A stretch of DNA of 64,000 nt from Diphasiastrum complanatum (GCA_029204225.1 CM055102.1:10801245-10865244), one strand, 5' to 3'. Shown: positions 1 to 14,128, numbered from the stretch's first letter. Translations and numbers: made by a program. The notes: generated by a model from the sequence alone, not told the origin.

Positions 1-131
1 AGGAGCAAGCTCAAGACCCGAGGACTCCAAGAAGAACCTTGAGTATCAAGATGGAGCCATCTAGGCTCAATCATATGGATCAAGCAAGACAAGTTGTCTT
101 TGGCAACATTATTTATGCACTTAATATTTTA
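1..131 (+). pseudogene. Ty1/copia pol linker scrap
   Basis: The third forward frame reads a short acidic and proline/arginine stretch containing QDPRTPRRT and EPSRLNHM. This resembles the variable linker between integrase and reverse transcriptase of copia polyproteins. A similar linker occurs at 18940-19010 (DPRSPRRSAKVRREPSRF) and a weaker one near 18080. It is only about 30 codons long and runs into unrelated sequence, so the assignment rests on resemblance between copies in this window. Confidence 0.35.
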
Positions 132-299
132 ATTGATGTATCTTCAAGTGCACAAAATGCCTTGGAATCCATGGCTTGGCATGATGTTTAGTTTTGAAGT
201 GTGCTACATGTATATAGGCACATTTATGGAACATCTTGTAAGGGATCCTCTAAGAGGTGGTGAAAGATCCTTCATGGACATCATTCTCTATTGGAGTCT

Positions 300-516
300 C
301 AAAAGTTCCTTCTTTGTAGCTGGATTTTTTATTCTTGGCCATATAGTGTCTAGACACGGGATCGCCACGGACCTATCGAAGATCAAGATCATTATTGATC
401 TACCACCACCAGGAATGATTTGCAAGGTCTACATCTTTATGGGTCATGCTAACTATTACAGGATTTGCATTCTAGATTTCAATTTGCAAACTCAGAACGG
501 ATCCACATTGGAATGA
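300..516 (+). pseudogene. Ty3/gypsy reverse transcriptase fragment
   Basis: Within an open frame beginning at 133, residues read from about 316 contain FILGHIVSRHGIATDLSKI followed by VYIFMGHANYYR. These match the conserved end of the gypsy reverse transcriptase (LGH.VS..GI..D..KI, then the FLGH..YYR thumb motif). The catalytic YxDD region and everything upstream are missing, and the frame ends at 516, just where the Helitron on the other strand begins. It is a truncated relic. A similar motif (FLGHANYYR) occurs in the gypsy element at 61282-61488. Confidence 0.8.
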
Positions 517-519
517 GAA

Positions 520-1335
520 AGTTCTTGTGAAGGTTGTGTTGAATGAAGTTCGCAAAGGGATGGAAAGTCAAGCTCAACATTGTCATCACATTGTTGCTCG
601 TCTGTAATTGGCAGGCTTTGCATTGAGCTTTGCGATGTGGTCATGGTTGTACTAGATGTTGTACATGATGTGCAATTAGTAAACATAGTTTGGAAATTGT
701 AGTTAAATTTGCTACTACTTGTATGAATGGTATTGTAGTGGAAATTGTAGGCGTCATTATATGTACAACGTGGGTCAACTATTGTGTTTTCAGATTCATG
801 GAAGGGCATGGATAGAAGCAGTTGTTCACAATAGAAATTGTTTGGGTCTTTATGTCTATTGTAGTGAACAAATCTAATAATTTGTGGTGTTCTACGTTTC
901 GAAATCTTCTGATTGGTAATGCGATAACATGATATGTATTCTGCTAAGCAGGGTCGGAATGTGTGTATGGACGAGCGATGTATTTATCAGTTTTAGTTTT
1001 GTAATGTATGTTAGTGGAATTTGGTTCAAGTTGTTGGAGGTCAAGTTTCCGTTTCAAAACAAATGCACGCAGATGTTCTAGGTTTGTATTTATGAATGTA
1101 AACGTTCTTGTGGAATGATGTAATGGAAGTGATAATACAATGAATGCTGCAAGTTGGGCACTTATTTGTTGTGTGTTTAACAATCATGGTCTTTAACCTT
1201 GTCATATTATCACAATGATTTTGTATACATGTTTTAATGATTTGGAAATTGTATCATCAGTTTTTGTTAGGTATGATGTACAGTAACTTGCTGCTGCATA
1301 AGGATCCAAAATGAATTGAATGTCATATTAGCATG
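520..1335 (-). pseudogene. Helitron Rep, two-tyrosine segment and tail
   Basis: At about 1240-1330 the minus strand reads DIQFILDPYAAASYCTSYLTK. The Y-x3-Y followed by x2-K matches the two-tyrosine catalytic motif of Helitron Rep, which forms covalent bonds with both DNA strands. Further on come SAQLAAFIVLSLPLHHSTR and DKYIARP (944-1183), then LAEYISCYRITNQ and KRRTPQIIRFVHYN (820-955), the conserved region between Rep and helicase. A Q/S/T-rich tail (492-809) follows. No Walker A GxGKT is seen, so the helicase half has been lost. Confidence 0.82.
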
Positions 1336-1639
1336 CCACAGTGCACTTATATGAGGATTAAAAGCATTCGTGTAAATGTCATCAGGGCTGCGCTGCAGGA
1401 AGACAGTAGGTTTTTTCAAAGTACTTTGTAGAGAGCAAAGGTAATCTTGTGTTGTCAGTTGTAAGAAGGTAAACCATGTGTGGAATGTTTGGTGTTCAGA
1501 TGGATTAATATCGAAGACTTTGTCTTCACAGCACTTGTATAATGTTTTGTAGTAGTGTTGTTGAGAGGACTACAATTTTGTAGAGGCGTTAAAATCATGG
1601 TTTTAGACATTGGTGGTTGCGGATAATGAGATCTACAGC

Positions 1640-2266
1640 TACCTAGGGCATGTTTTTTGTAACAAGTGTTTGTGTTTGTGGGTTTGAATGTCTCTCATAA
1701 GAAGGTAATAAATTTTGTTCGAATGATATGTGTGCGTCTGTGAATTTTGTCACTTCATCTGCGCATGTGCTATTATATGTTGGTGAATTCTCTATCCATA
1801 ATACGCCATGGTCATGTTGGCTGCCACGATGTTGGAATTCAATAACAAAAAAAAAATCACTTATTTTACCAAGTATCTTGTGGTTTTTTATATCACTGTT
1901 TTTAAAGCATTTAGTTTCATGTTGTAGTATCTTGCTCACATACTTGGATCTGGCATATCAAGGCTTGCAAGTATGCATTCTAGTTTTGGTAATTTGTTTC
2001 TTGTACGATATTTGAATCAAGTTTTTTCAAGCATTCACTTAGAGAATCCCATTTTGTCTCTGCACAAGAGAATGTCAAGAAAAAGGTTGGTGGACCTAAT
2101 TGTCGCATCATAGCATATTTTTTTTTTGTAAGTCATATTTGTAATCTGGAGAGGTGCGGACATGTTCGAAATATTTATAACCGATATTCGAATGTAGTAA
2201 TTGTTCTATGTTTGAATCTTGTATTACATCAGATGCAGTTAAGGTCCGATGTTGCAAGGTACCTTT
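1640..2266 (-). pseudogene. Helitron Rep, HUH endonuclease segment
   Basis: Reading down from about 2240, ASDVIQDSNIEQLLHSNIGY, then FEHVRTSPDYKYDL, then MMRQLGPPTFFLTFSCAE, correspond to the block ahead of the Rep catalytic site. From 1860 down, FFVIEFQHRGSQHDHGVLWI contains the metal-binding HUH pair (H-D-H), which coordinates the ion used for single-strand cleavage in rolling-circle initiators. One frameshift near 2130, inside a run of nine or more T on the plus strand, and stops near 1960-2010 break the frame. The HUH histidines are retained. Confidence 0.85.
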
Positions 2267-3112
2267 TCATAGACTGATCCATATTGAATCTAGTACTTGG
2301 TGAATTGTGATTTTTAGTGCTTTGAAAAATAAGTTCATGGTATGTTGAGCAAATGTGTGTTTGTATTGTTGTGATTCCCATTTGGCAATGGTTTGGTATG
2401 TGTAAGTAGCATTTATTGGTGTTTGTCTTGGGTGTCCAAAATATAGAGTTGGGAAATTTAGCTCTTCCACATTTGTATCTTGGAATAGGCTAATAGGATT
2501 GTGCCCTTCACAAGGTGCAACAACCTTGTTTCGTAATCGACGATGGGTTCGGTACAGTGAAATGGTTGCACAACTGTGTCAGTTTCAATAATGTCCTCAT
2601 CATCTGTATCAGCTCCAGGTATTATGAGTATTGTGTCTAGTTGAGTACAGGTTTCCAGATACATGGTTTGGTAGTGCAATATCCAAGTCGGGTCCACTCG
2701 GACATTTATGGCAGCATACAATGGTGTTTGGCACAAATGCAACAAGGCAATCATTACACGTAGAGGACAAACTTGTCCAACCATAAAATTCGATTTATAT
2801 TCGAGTTTTTTTTTTAAAGCTATTGTAAGAGATGCCTCTTCATCTATACAACACCGTTTGAATTTTTTCGAGATCCGCAATGACATTGACAATACTTCCT
2901 ATTACACCTACTTGTCCACCATATGTCAAATCTTTTATCTGTAGGAAAACAAATCTGGGTGCAACTAACCGTTCTTCTAGTTTGTTGAGATTTTTTCATG
3001 GAGGGCACCTCACAAGTAATTGATATATGATTTGGATACATTAGTTTTGGAATTTTATCAGAATGTATACTTTTACAACATTGGGCACAAATGTAATTTG
3101 GAAAAGGTTCTG
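2267..3112 (-). pseudogene. Helitron Rep, LEERL to EELNFP segment
   Basis: Three frames have to be joined to follow the homology. The first gives ICAQCCKS and MYPNHISITCEVPSM; the second LNKLEERLVAPRFVFLQI, then GGQVGVIGSIVNVIADLE; the third VCPLRVMIALLHLCQTPLYA and, after an acidic block (PGADTDDEDIIET), EELNFPTLYFGHPR with TYTYQTIAKWES. These are the conserved blocks found N-terminal to the HUH domain in Helitrons (...L..LEERLISPR..F.QI.....GQ..I.G..VNV..). At least two frameshifts are needed, at about 2990 and 2890, with a further change near 2470. The segment is decayed but collinear with the family. Confidence 0.82.
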
Positions 3113-3472
3113 CTAGGTCATAGGGGATATTTTGAGAGTTGAAATGTAGATTTCGTCATCGTCAGTTAGCAAATGAACTTGGAATTTGAAGTAATTTGAT
3201 TCGCGACTAGCACAAGTGCATGTTGGTGCGTCACGTATACGATCGTAGTATGTTGCAGTGGTATTTTCCCAGGCATTTAATTTCAGCATTCTTGTAATTC
3301 GGTTTTTGATACTTTGATTTGTACAAAATATGTTGTTGTAGTGGTTTTTAAATTTCGCAATCATATCAATAGTTGTTTCATGAAATGAGCTACAAATTAT
3401 TTGTTGTAGAGTACTAATGTGTTCTTGTGTGCAGAAATTCCGAGTCCTTGTATTTGCATGGGATGAATTCAT
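3113..3472 (-). CDS. Helitron ORF 2, 119 aa
   Basis: A 119-codon frame overlaps the end of the preceding 241-codon ORF by four bases (ATGA type) and ends at 3113. The next readable segment, in another frame, contains YDLAEPFPNYICAQCCKS, a Cys-x2-Cys finger usual just before the LEERL block of Helitron initiators. The protein has scattered cysteines (CTCAS) but no motif I can name. The tight overlap suggests either translational coupling of real ORFs or one polyprotein broken by a frameshift; the latter is more usual for an old eukaryotic element. Confidence 0.45.
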   Translation of the reverse strand: MNSSHANTRTRNFCTQEHISTLQQIICSSFHETTIDMIAKFKNHYNNIFCTNQSIKNRITRMLKLNAWENTTATYYDRIRDAPTCTCASRESNYFKFQVHLLTDDDEIYISTLKISPMT

Positions 3473-4194
3473 ATTTTGGGTGCATGTTTGTATGGGTGTT
3501 GTGGGTTACTTGCTAGTAGATTAGTTTTTTTTAATTTCTGGATATGATAGATAATATTGGGTATTTTGTAAGGAATGTTTGGATGTTTATTTTTTAAGAT
3601 GGCAGCTATTCTTGTTGTTGGCAAATGGATAAATTCTATAATGATGTTTTCTATAACAAGTAGCATGTCATTTTTCCATGAGTAATTTGACAACGAATGG
3701 CTTATAGAGTTTTTTGGCAGAATAATATTGTTTAATATGGAAGGATAAATCTCTAGAGGATTAGTTAATATTACTAATATTGTCTTCTGTGGTGGACCAC
3801 TTGCTGGACATACAGAAAATGTGGTGACATTTTGTGTTATTCGATTGTATTGTTGTACCATGATTTCTTGTTTACAAATTTTCGTCATCCAATATAGGCA
3901 AAATCGATCATAATTTATGTTTGTAAAATGGTTATTCATAATGAGTTCGAAGTACTCATCTATAGAATGGATGTTTGCATGGTAGGTTTTGAAGATTCCA
4001 TTTGAGAGAAAATTCGCATGCCAAAACAATGCATTAATATCTTGTTCATGCAGGGATTCTGTAAATTTTCGAATTATATCGTGTTGCAATTCACAAGGTT
4101 GGCATTTGAAATTGTCCCAAAAAGAAAATACCGTGAAAATATTTGTATTTTGTAGATGAGTTTTTGCAGGAGGAATAGAATACAGAACATTCAT
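3469..4194 (-). CDS. Helitron N-terminal ORF, 241 aa
   Basis: An uninterrupted 241-codon frame begins at an ATG at 4194, just upstream of and on the same strand as the recognisable Helitron replication initiator. Visible features include a CQPCELQHD cysteine pair and a basic lysine/isoleucine-rich C-terminal part (IAAILKNKHPNIPYK). Its stop overlaps the ATG of the next ORF by four bases. I recognise no enzyme motif. Because it lies at the N-terminal side of the Rep, it is probably the start of the RepHel polyprotein or a separate Helitron protein; a frameshift of one longer protein is equally possible. It is the longest intact frame of the element. Confidence 0.5.
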   Translation of the reverse strand: MNVLYSIPPAKTHLQNTNIFTVFSFWDNFKCQPCELQHDIIRKFTESLHEQDINALFWHANFLSNGIFKTYHANIHSIDEYFELIMNNHFTNINYDRFCLYWMTKICKQEIMVQQYNRITQNVTTFSVCPASGPPQKTILVILTNPLEIYPSILNNIILPKNSISHSLSNYSWKNDMLLVIENIIIEFIHLPTTRIAAILKNKHPNIPYKIPNIIYHIQKLKKTNLLASNPQHPYKHAPKI

Positions 4195-5605
<1,411 letters not shown>

Positions 5606-5925
5606 TCACGCTACTCTATCAAGGACACTTTCTGTAAAGAATAAAGAAAAATGTTCCTTTTTGGTGACTGCATTCAGTGCCTTCAGATTCACACAGATTC
5701 GCATTTTGTCGTTCTTCTTGGGTACTATAACTGTAGGCAATACCCACTCAGTGTGCTCGCTTTCATAAATGAAATCATCGTCTAATAGCTTCTGCAACTT
5801 TTGCTTCATCAGTTTTGTATAGTTCGGGTTGCAGCGGTAATAACGACCCCCTTGGGGATTGCTCCATCCACCAAGGGTATAGTGTGTTGGACTACTGTTG
5901 GTGGGATGCCCTTCAGATCACTGTA
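5606..5925 (-). pseudogene. Ty3/gypsy reverse transcriptase fingers fragment
   Basis: Going down from about 5925, the minus strand reads VVQHTIPLVDGAIPKG, then YRCNPNYTKLMKQ, then a 67-codon frame with LLDDDFIYESEHTEW and VIVPKKNDKMRICVNLKALN. This is the start of gypsy RT (H.I.L..GA.P...RPYR, ..L...G.I..S..PW..P...V.KK.G..R.CVDYR.LN). One frame change is needed near 5840. The homology stops at 5606 before the palm. The integrase scrap at 6091-6420 lies on the opposite strand, so these are rearranged pieces rather than one element. Confidence 0.85.
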
Positions 5926-6090
5926 ATTCTAGGCAAAACAATCCTTGTACTCCACCAACAATGATCGTAGCCACTTGAATTGTGTGGGTGTTAACTACTC
6001 TTTGTTTTCAAGTTTCGAGTTCGTTTCTTTTCGTGTTCGTTTCTTTTCGAGCTATTTTCGTTTCTCACACCCCTCTTTCCCAACAGTCAT

Positions 6091-6420
6091 TTCATCAACG
6101 AGACCATCAAGGTCCTGTTGGAAAAATTCTTCGTGACCCATAGAACTAGTACGCCTTATTATCCTCGTGGTAATGGACAAGCAGAGTCATCGAATAAGAT
6201 CCTATGTAGCATACTCACGAAAATAGTTGAAGCTAGCATATCGGATTGAGAACACAAGTTACATGCTGCTCTGTGGGCATTCAGGACAACACATAAGGAA
6301 AGCACTAATCAAACGCCATTTCAATTGGTTTATGGTTAGGATGATGTAATGTCAGTGGAGTTTTTGGTACCCTTGTTAAGAATTGCCACAACGCAACATC
6401 TTGATGAGTCCAGATCTCTA
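6091..6420 (+). pseudogene. Ty3/gypsy integrase fragment
   Basis: The forward frame from 6091 reads FINETIKVLLEKF, then HRTSTPYYPRGNGQAESSNK, which holds the catalytic glutamate of the DDE triad (G-x-A/V-E-x-x-N). After one in-frame stop near 6248 it continues with HAALWAFRTTHKE and TPFQLVYG, the typical integrase core C-terminal part. The zinc-finger domain and first catalytic aspartates are absent. It ends in sequence that runs directly into an unrelated ORF at 6447. Confidence 0.87.
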
Positions 6421-6446
6421 TAATTACGCTAACTATCATTGCTAGC

Positions 6447-7423
6447 ATGGACTCCTCATCTTCTGACGACTTTGGCACCAAGCAGGTGATCCAGCGTGAA
6501 ATACCATCAACAGCCACCCATATTTGGCCCTTGTCTTTTGATGCCCTGATCAAACCATGGCTTCAGTTGGCTGGACCTTTTCTTGAAGCAATGGAATTTT
6601 ACCCAGCGCTTTTCAGCTCTGACATTAATATGGGCCTCGCCCTTCACGCTTACGCCACCTGGGATGTGCCAAAGTCGCGTTTCCACTTCCTATACCAGGG
6701 TACCACGTACAAGGTACAGATTAATGCGGACTCAATGGTCACTATCGGCATTATGTCCGGTGACCTCCAGCCAATCTGTCATCATCAGGCAAAAGCCCTG
6801 ATAAAGCCTTTCGTAACCCAAACTACACCTAAAATTCCGATCCAAACTAACAACGGGTACTTGATAGAGGCTATTACGGATCCAGTCATTCAAGCGGCCG
6901 CGCATCTGTTGAACAACTTTTTGGTTGTTTTAACATTTCGCAAGGACAAAATCTAGTCCAAGCTGCTTAGTCAAATTGTGGAGTCCTTCTTGGGATTCCC
7001 TGGCCCCCATAGTAGTGCCATACGACTGGCATACTTTCCTCATCCACGACTAACAATCTCCATCAAACCAAACTCTCGTGAACGTATCGCAGCAGGCCCC
7101 CATAGTAGTGCCACATGACTGGCATACTTTCCTCATCCACGACTAACAATCTCCATCAACCAAACTCTCGTGAACCTATCGCAGCAGGCCCCCTGCTACG
7201 TAACTTCGCCTGTGCACTTCTCGAGGCGAAAGTACCCGGGTTCCACCATTCCAGTATCTTATCATCCATCGTGTCTCATACTAACCTGTACCCTCCCACC
7301 ATTGCATCCACAGGGATCATTAATGATGAGATTAATGATGCATGCCGTTTCTTTGATTCTAGGCTATGTTTTGGTCAAAATTGCCTGTTTTTTCATATTT
7401 CATATTTTTTCACTCTAAATTGA
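6447..7423 (+). CDS. Unrecognised ORF, probably broken
   Basis: A 169-codon frame starts at an ATG at 6447 and ends at 6956. It begins with an acidic serine patch (MDSSSSDDF) and contains WLQLAGPFLEAMEFYPALF and RFHFLYQGTTYKVQI. Coding character seems to resume after the stop: SKLLSQIVESFLGFPGP, NSRERIAAGP and then, in the frame of 7115-7423, LLRNFACALLEAKVPGFHH and IINDEINDACRFFDSRLC. A 93-bp tandem duplication at 7002-7186 falls between the two parts, with units of 93 and 92 bp, and may have broken the reading frame. The flanking gypsy integrase scrap hints at a transposon passenger or gag-like gene, but I recognise no domain and assign no function. Confidence 0.4.
7002..7186 (+). repeat. 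Tandem duplication, 93 + 92 bp
   Basis: Unit 1 (7002-7094) and unit 2 (7095-7186) both begin GGCCCCCATAGTAGTGCCA and end ATCGCAGCA, differing by a few substitutions and a one-base deletion in an A run. The start of a third unit (GGCCCCC) follows. The high identity marks a fairly recent event. Confidence 0.95.
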
Positions 7424-8930
7424 TAGTAAGAACACAAATCCAGCAATATTAGATCAATTAGATGCCTATAATTGTGTAAATTGGTTTGCATGTGCCAGAG
7501 AAAGAGTTGCATGTCATGAATTTCCACTTTCTAGTGAAGAAAAAACCGGAAAAGTGCTAAAAATCATGAAGTTTGCTTGTTTTTTTTAATAAAGTTGGAT
7601 AGTAGGCTGCTGTAAAACACCATCTAGAGCTTGTAAAGAGGTGAGTCAAAGTCTTTTGAAGCTTTCCTTGAAGTTAGAGCCAAGAATTCCAGCAATTGAG
7701 CTTGTAGGAAGTCAAGAAAGTGCAAAAAATGACCACTTTTGTGATTTTTGGGAGATGGATCTCTCTAAATACCAAGGAGATCATTCTAAATTTTTTTTAC
7801 AGCATGATTAGCATTCCTTTTTGCCTTCCTAGCAAGCTATCAACTCTACAAATTGATGGCCGGTGGCTTATGCACCATCTCCATCAAGTTTGAAGCTATT
7901 GTGACTTCTACAAATCAAGAAATCTTCGTTCTTAGCCTATACTGCTTCTTAGGATCACTACGAATGCTTCACAAAAGCCTAATAGACCATTTAAGACTAT
8001 TGATAGCATCACTTTTGGACTTGGGGAGGTGTTTGATTGATTTTACAGCATATTGCCTTGTGGAAGTGCGCCCTACTATAGAATTTCAAATGCTCTGTTC
8101 TCACACATGTGAAGCCTAGGTGGCAGCCGATGTGGCAAGTGTCTCGTTCACTTGGTATCTCTTTGTTCTGAGCTTTACGGCACCCAATTTGGTGTCCTGT
8201 AGCCAAAGTTATGACCGTTTGAAATTTTGGCAGTTTTGTGAGCAAGATTTGCAACAAAATTTTGAATTGTTTTGATTGCATGCCAATCATTTCCCTAATT
8301 TGTGGTTCTGTGCTTGCATGGATTGATTGCATGTTGATTATCAATATGATTCTGACATGCATGAGAGATTTACAATCGATTTGAGTGGTTATACACATGT
8401 GCTCTGATGGTTGGGTCACAAGTCAATGATATTGGCTAACAAATTTCGTAAAACTGAAGTTTTTACGTAAAAATTTCGTAATGACGTTTCTAACTGATGT
8501 AGTGTGCTTTGCATGCCTGTCTGACATTGATTTAGTGACATTAGAAATAGAGCAATATTTTGATTTTTTTTATTTTGATTGCCTCTTGTACTAATAATAT
8601 TTTCGTCTGAATTTTTTGAATTACGTAAAATGAACCAAGAATTGAGTTTTTTTGAAAAATCGAAATTTCGGTCAATTTTTTGTCATCTACAGAATGTGTT
8701 TGGATTAGTGAATTGACTATACTGAATTTATCAATTAGAGTTAGTCACAGTGTTTTCACTACGACTAAATTATTTCTCGATTATAGATAATTTGGATTTG
8801 ACAAAAGGAACTGCAATGAATTTGCTGGCAGTTTTTACTGTAATATCATTTTAAATTTTTGGAGTATGGTACTCCCAGATTGAAAGATAAAATTAAATTT
8901 TGTTTCTTTTTGGTTGAATTTCATATTTGG
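7424..8930 (-). repeat. Diverged non-coding repeat, copy 1
   Basis: The minus strand of roughly 7850-8230 aligns by eye with the plus strand of 37660-37900. Shared words include ACAGGACACCAAATTGG, ACTTGCCACATC, GCCACCTAGGCTTCACA and AGGGCGCACTT. Flanks of both copies share a style of long T- and A-rich text with ACGTAAAA or CGAAAT words. A minus frame at 8009-8419 is part of the repeat and shows no domain. This is probably the untranslated or internal part of a long LTR element. Exact borders were not found. Confidence 0.6.
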
Positions 8931-10115
8931 TTAAAATTTGAAATTAGTTACTTGTCTAATAAATTTATAATAGATACCGATTGTTAGAAATGGGTCAAGT
9001 GAACGTTTGTGCAAGATACTCGTCAAAATTGATCTAGATCCATGAGCAAGGATCTCATCATCTTTCTTTATTGACATTGAATTTCGCATCACAACCACAA
9101 TCAAGTAACTTTCCAACACTTATCAAGTTCTTAGTAGGCTTTGGAACAAAAAGAAAAGAGTTGGGGAAAAATGTCATCTGCCCGGCTCGTTCCATTGCGT
9201 AATGCATAGTTGCTAAGCTGAGCCACAAGACAATTATGAAGCAAAAAAGTGCTAGAACTTTAGAAGAAGCAAGTTTTAAAGGAATATTGCCAATCCCTTC
9301 AATAGAGCACTCATGATCATTTGCTGTATAAATAGAGCACTCATAATCATTTGCTGTATAAATAGATCATTTAGATCCTTCATAAGGTACAAGTAAATCA
9401 AAAGATTTCTTAGAACAAAACATATGTGATGAAGCACCATTGTCGATGTACCATGCTCCATTCTTCTTGAAAGGTGTTGAAGAAAAGCTTGAGACCATGA
9501 GAGATCCCTCTCCATCACTTGCTATATAGTCTTCTTCTTTCTTGTTAGAGAGATTTGCTTGTTTGAGTTGATTTTTCTTTTTGAAGCAATTAGAGGCATA
9601 GTGCCCCTTCTTGCCACAAAAGAAACACTTCACTTTCTTCTTCTTGGTCTTCGAAGTAGAAGGATGAGTTGTGTCATCTTTTTCTCCATCTTGATTATTG
9701 TCCTTTGCTTTGTTTTTGTTGAAGGCTTGAGAATAATGATTCTTGGTCCTATCTTTATGTTTGTCCTTGACAAAGAGAGCTTTGTCTTTTTCAATATGCT
9801 CGAGTTTGTTCATCCTTGAAAAGTTTGTAAGTTTGCCTTGTCTCTTCAGAAATAAGAATTCCTTGAAGAGTCTCCAAATTGGGCAACTCCTCCTTTATGA
9901 CAAAGGATTGAACAAGATTATCATAGTCTTCTTTCAGCCATCAAGAATGACTTGTACTAGCTCATCTTGGTTGATTGTGACACCAACACAAGCAAGTTCT
10001 CTATGAAGATCTTTTATTATCAAAACATAATTTGATACACTCTCCTCACTTCTTTGAAAACTTTGAAAAATCTGGTTTCTAAGAGTGAGAATTCTAGGAG
10101 TATTCTTATCCGGTC
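8931..10115 (-). pseudogene. Ty1/copia gag and protease remnant
   Basis: Reading down from about 10110: TLRNQIFQSFQRSEESVSNY and DLHRELACVGVTINQDELVQ belong to the copia gag (UBN2-type) domain. The next frame (9813-9367) carries a lysine-rich stretch, the zinc knuckle CFFCGKKGHYASNC and the protease motif WYIDNGASSHM, where copia proteases usually have DSGA. Further down, words such as GIGNIPLKLAS and SVGKLL (other frames) and the 62-codon frame at 8931-9119 continue into the protease-integrase linker. A 30-bp in-frame tandem repeat lies at 9301-9360. The N-terminal part of gag is cut at about 10115, where an 18S rRNA fragment begins. Confidence 0.87.
9301..9374 (-). repeat. 30-bp tandem repeat inside copia remnant
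   Basis: Two 30-bp units, AATAGAGCACTCATGATCAT plus TTGCTGTATA, with one substitution, and a partial third (AATAGATCATTTAG). Thirty is a multiple of three, so the duplication adds ten residues (IQQMIMSALF twice) without shifting the frame. Confidence 0.93.
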
Positions 10116-10117
10116 CC

Positions 10118-10620
10118 AAGGTGGACCGTTCGCCCCATCCCAAGATCCAACTATGAGCTTTTTAACTACAACAACTCAGATGTACGCTATTGGAGATGGA
10201 ATTAGTGCGGCTGCTGGCACCAAACTTGCCCTCCAATGGATCCTTTTAAGGGTTTAGATTGTACTCATTCCAATTACAAGACTTATAAAATCCCAGCATT
10301 GTTATTTATTGTCGCTACCTCCTCGTGTCGGAATTGGGTAATTTGCACGTCTGCTTCCTTCCTTGGATGTGGTAGTTGTTTATCAGGCTCCCTCTCCAGA
10401 ATTGAACCCTAATTCTCCGTCACCCATCATCGCCACTATCCTACCATCGAAAGTTGATAGGGCAGAAATTTGAAAGAAACATCGCCGAGGCCATGTGATT
10501 CGACGAGTTATCATAATTCACCGCAATGCCGGAAAAGGACGAAATTGGCCTTTTATCTAATAAATATGTCCCTTCCTTTACAATCGGGATTTGGTGCACG
10601 TATTAGCTCTAGAATTACTA
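10118..10620 (-). rRNA. 18S rRNA pseudogene fragment (5' domain)
   Basis: The minus strand matches small-subunit rRNA from its sequence TAGTAATTCTAGAGCTAATA (at 10620) through AGGGTTCAATTCTGGAGAGG and CCAAGGAAGG, to GGTGCCAGCAGCCGCACTAA and AGTTAAAAAGCTCATAGTTG (about 10155), ending near 10118. This covers roughly rRNA positions 140 to 650. There are many substitutions (CCGCGGTAA has become CCGCACTAA) and small deletions, so it is not functional. Its start adjoins, in rRNA coordinates, the end of the plus-strand fragment at 14129-14244. Confidence 0.93.
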
Positions 10621-13499
<2,879 letters not shown>

Positions 13500-14128
13500 T
13501 CGTTCATCCATAGGCGTTGCACATGCACTCCCAAGATTGCAGTCCCATCCCTATTGTTGAGCTTCCAACGTCCAAGTTGTCGGATCATCACTCCAAGGTG
13601 CACTGGTGGACCCACCTAGTGCTTGTTTTTCATGAGTTCGAACTCATTGCTCAAGTCACTGGTTTTGGCGCTCCAAAGGAGGAGCCCTTTCACCCACCTT
13701 GCCTGCGTACTTAGATATGCCGAAACACACGGCGCTTGTCGTCAGATCCCGGCGCTTCATGTTGTGTCACATTCGGTTTTGTTGTGCGGGCCTATTGGCA
13801 CACATACGAACTCGTTGTGTTGGCTAGTCGGATTTGCATCCTAGGACATGCTTCGACCCGCCTAGCCCTCGTCTTCTATTGTGCATTTGAGCACGTCATG
13901 TAGGAGTCGGCACTCCAGAGGAGGAGGCCTTTGACCCACTTGCCCTTGGGCTCCGATGCATGGGAACTCTTGGGCTAGTTGTCGGACCCCGTCTCACCCA
14001 AGGGGTGCTATTCAGCCCAAGCACTCAGCCTCTGCATGTGAAACTTGGGAACCTTCGTTGGGACCAGACAGCGGACCCATTTTGCCTTGAGCTCTTCCCC
14101 TCTGGGGATCCGGGTGACTCAAGATAGC
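13500..14128 (+). other. Probable rDNA external transcribed spacer remnant
   Basis: This GC-richer stretch ends immediately at the 5' end of an 18S fragment on the same strand, the position of the external transcribed spacer in rDNA. It contains an internal repeat: GGCGCTCCAAAGGAGGAGCC (13667) and GGCACTCCAGAGGAGGAGGC (13909), each followed by CTTT.ACCCAC.TTGCC, about 242 bp apart. Sub-repeats are common in plant ETS/IGS. The assignment comes from position and composition; no promoter was identified. Confidence 0.55.

Larger units (their letters stand above)
520..4194 (-). mobile_element. Helitron relic, replication initiator part
   Basis: Minus-strand frames from 4194 down to about 520 read, with several frameshifts and stops, as a Helitron RepHel N-terminal half. 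Landmarks in order are an N-terminal region, a Cys-Cys finger, LEERLVAPR..F.QI, EELNFPTLYFG, MMRQLGPPTFFLTFSCAE, the HUH motif HRGSQHDHGVLWIE, FILDPYAAASYCTSYLTK with the two tyrosines, SAQLAAFIVLSLPL, and KRRTPQIIRFVHYNRHKDP. Known Helitrons encode a rolling-circle HUH endonuclease fused to a PIF1-type helicase. Here the sequence stops before any helicase motif, and a gypsy scrap follows at 1-516. The element ends (5' TC, 3' hairpin plus CTRR) were not located. It is dead as it stands but unusually legible. Confidence 0.88.

Noticed and set aside
1728-2015. Plus-strand 95-codon frame
   Set aside because: It is the shadow of the Helitron HUH region on the opposite strand.
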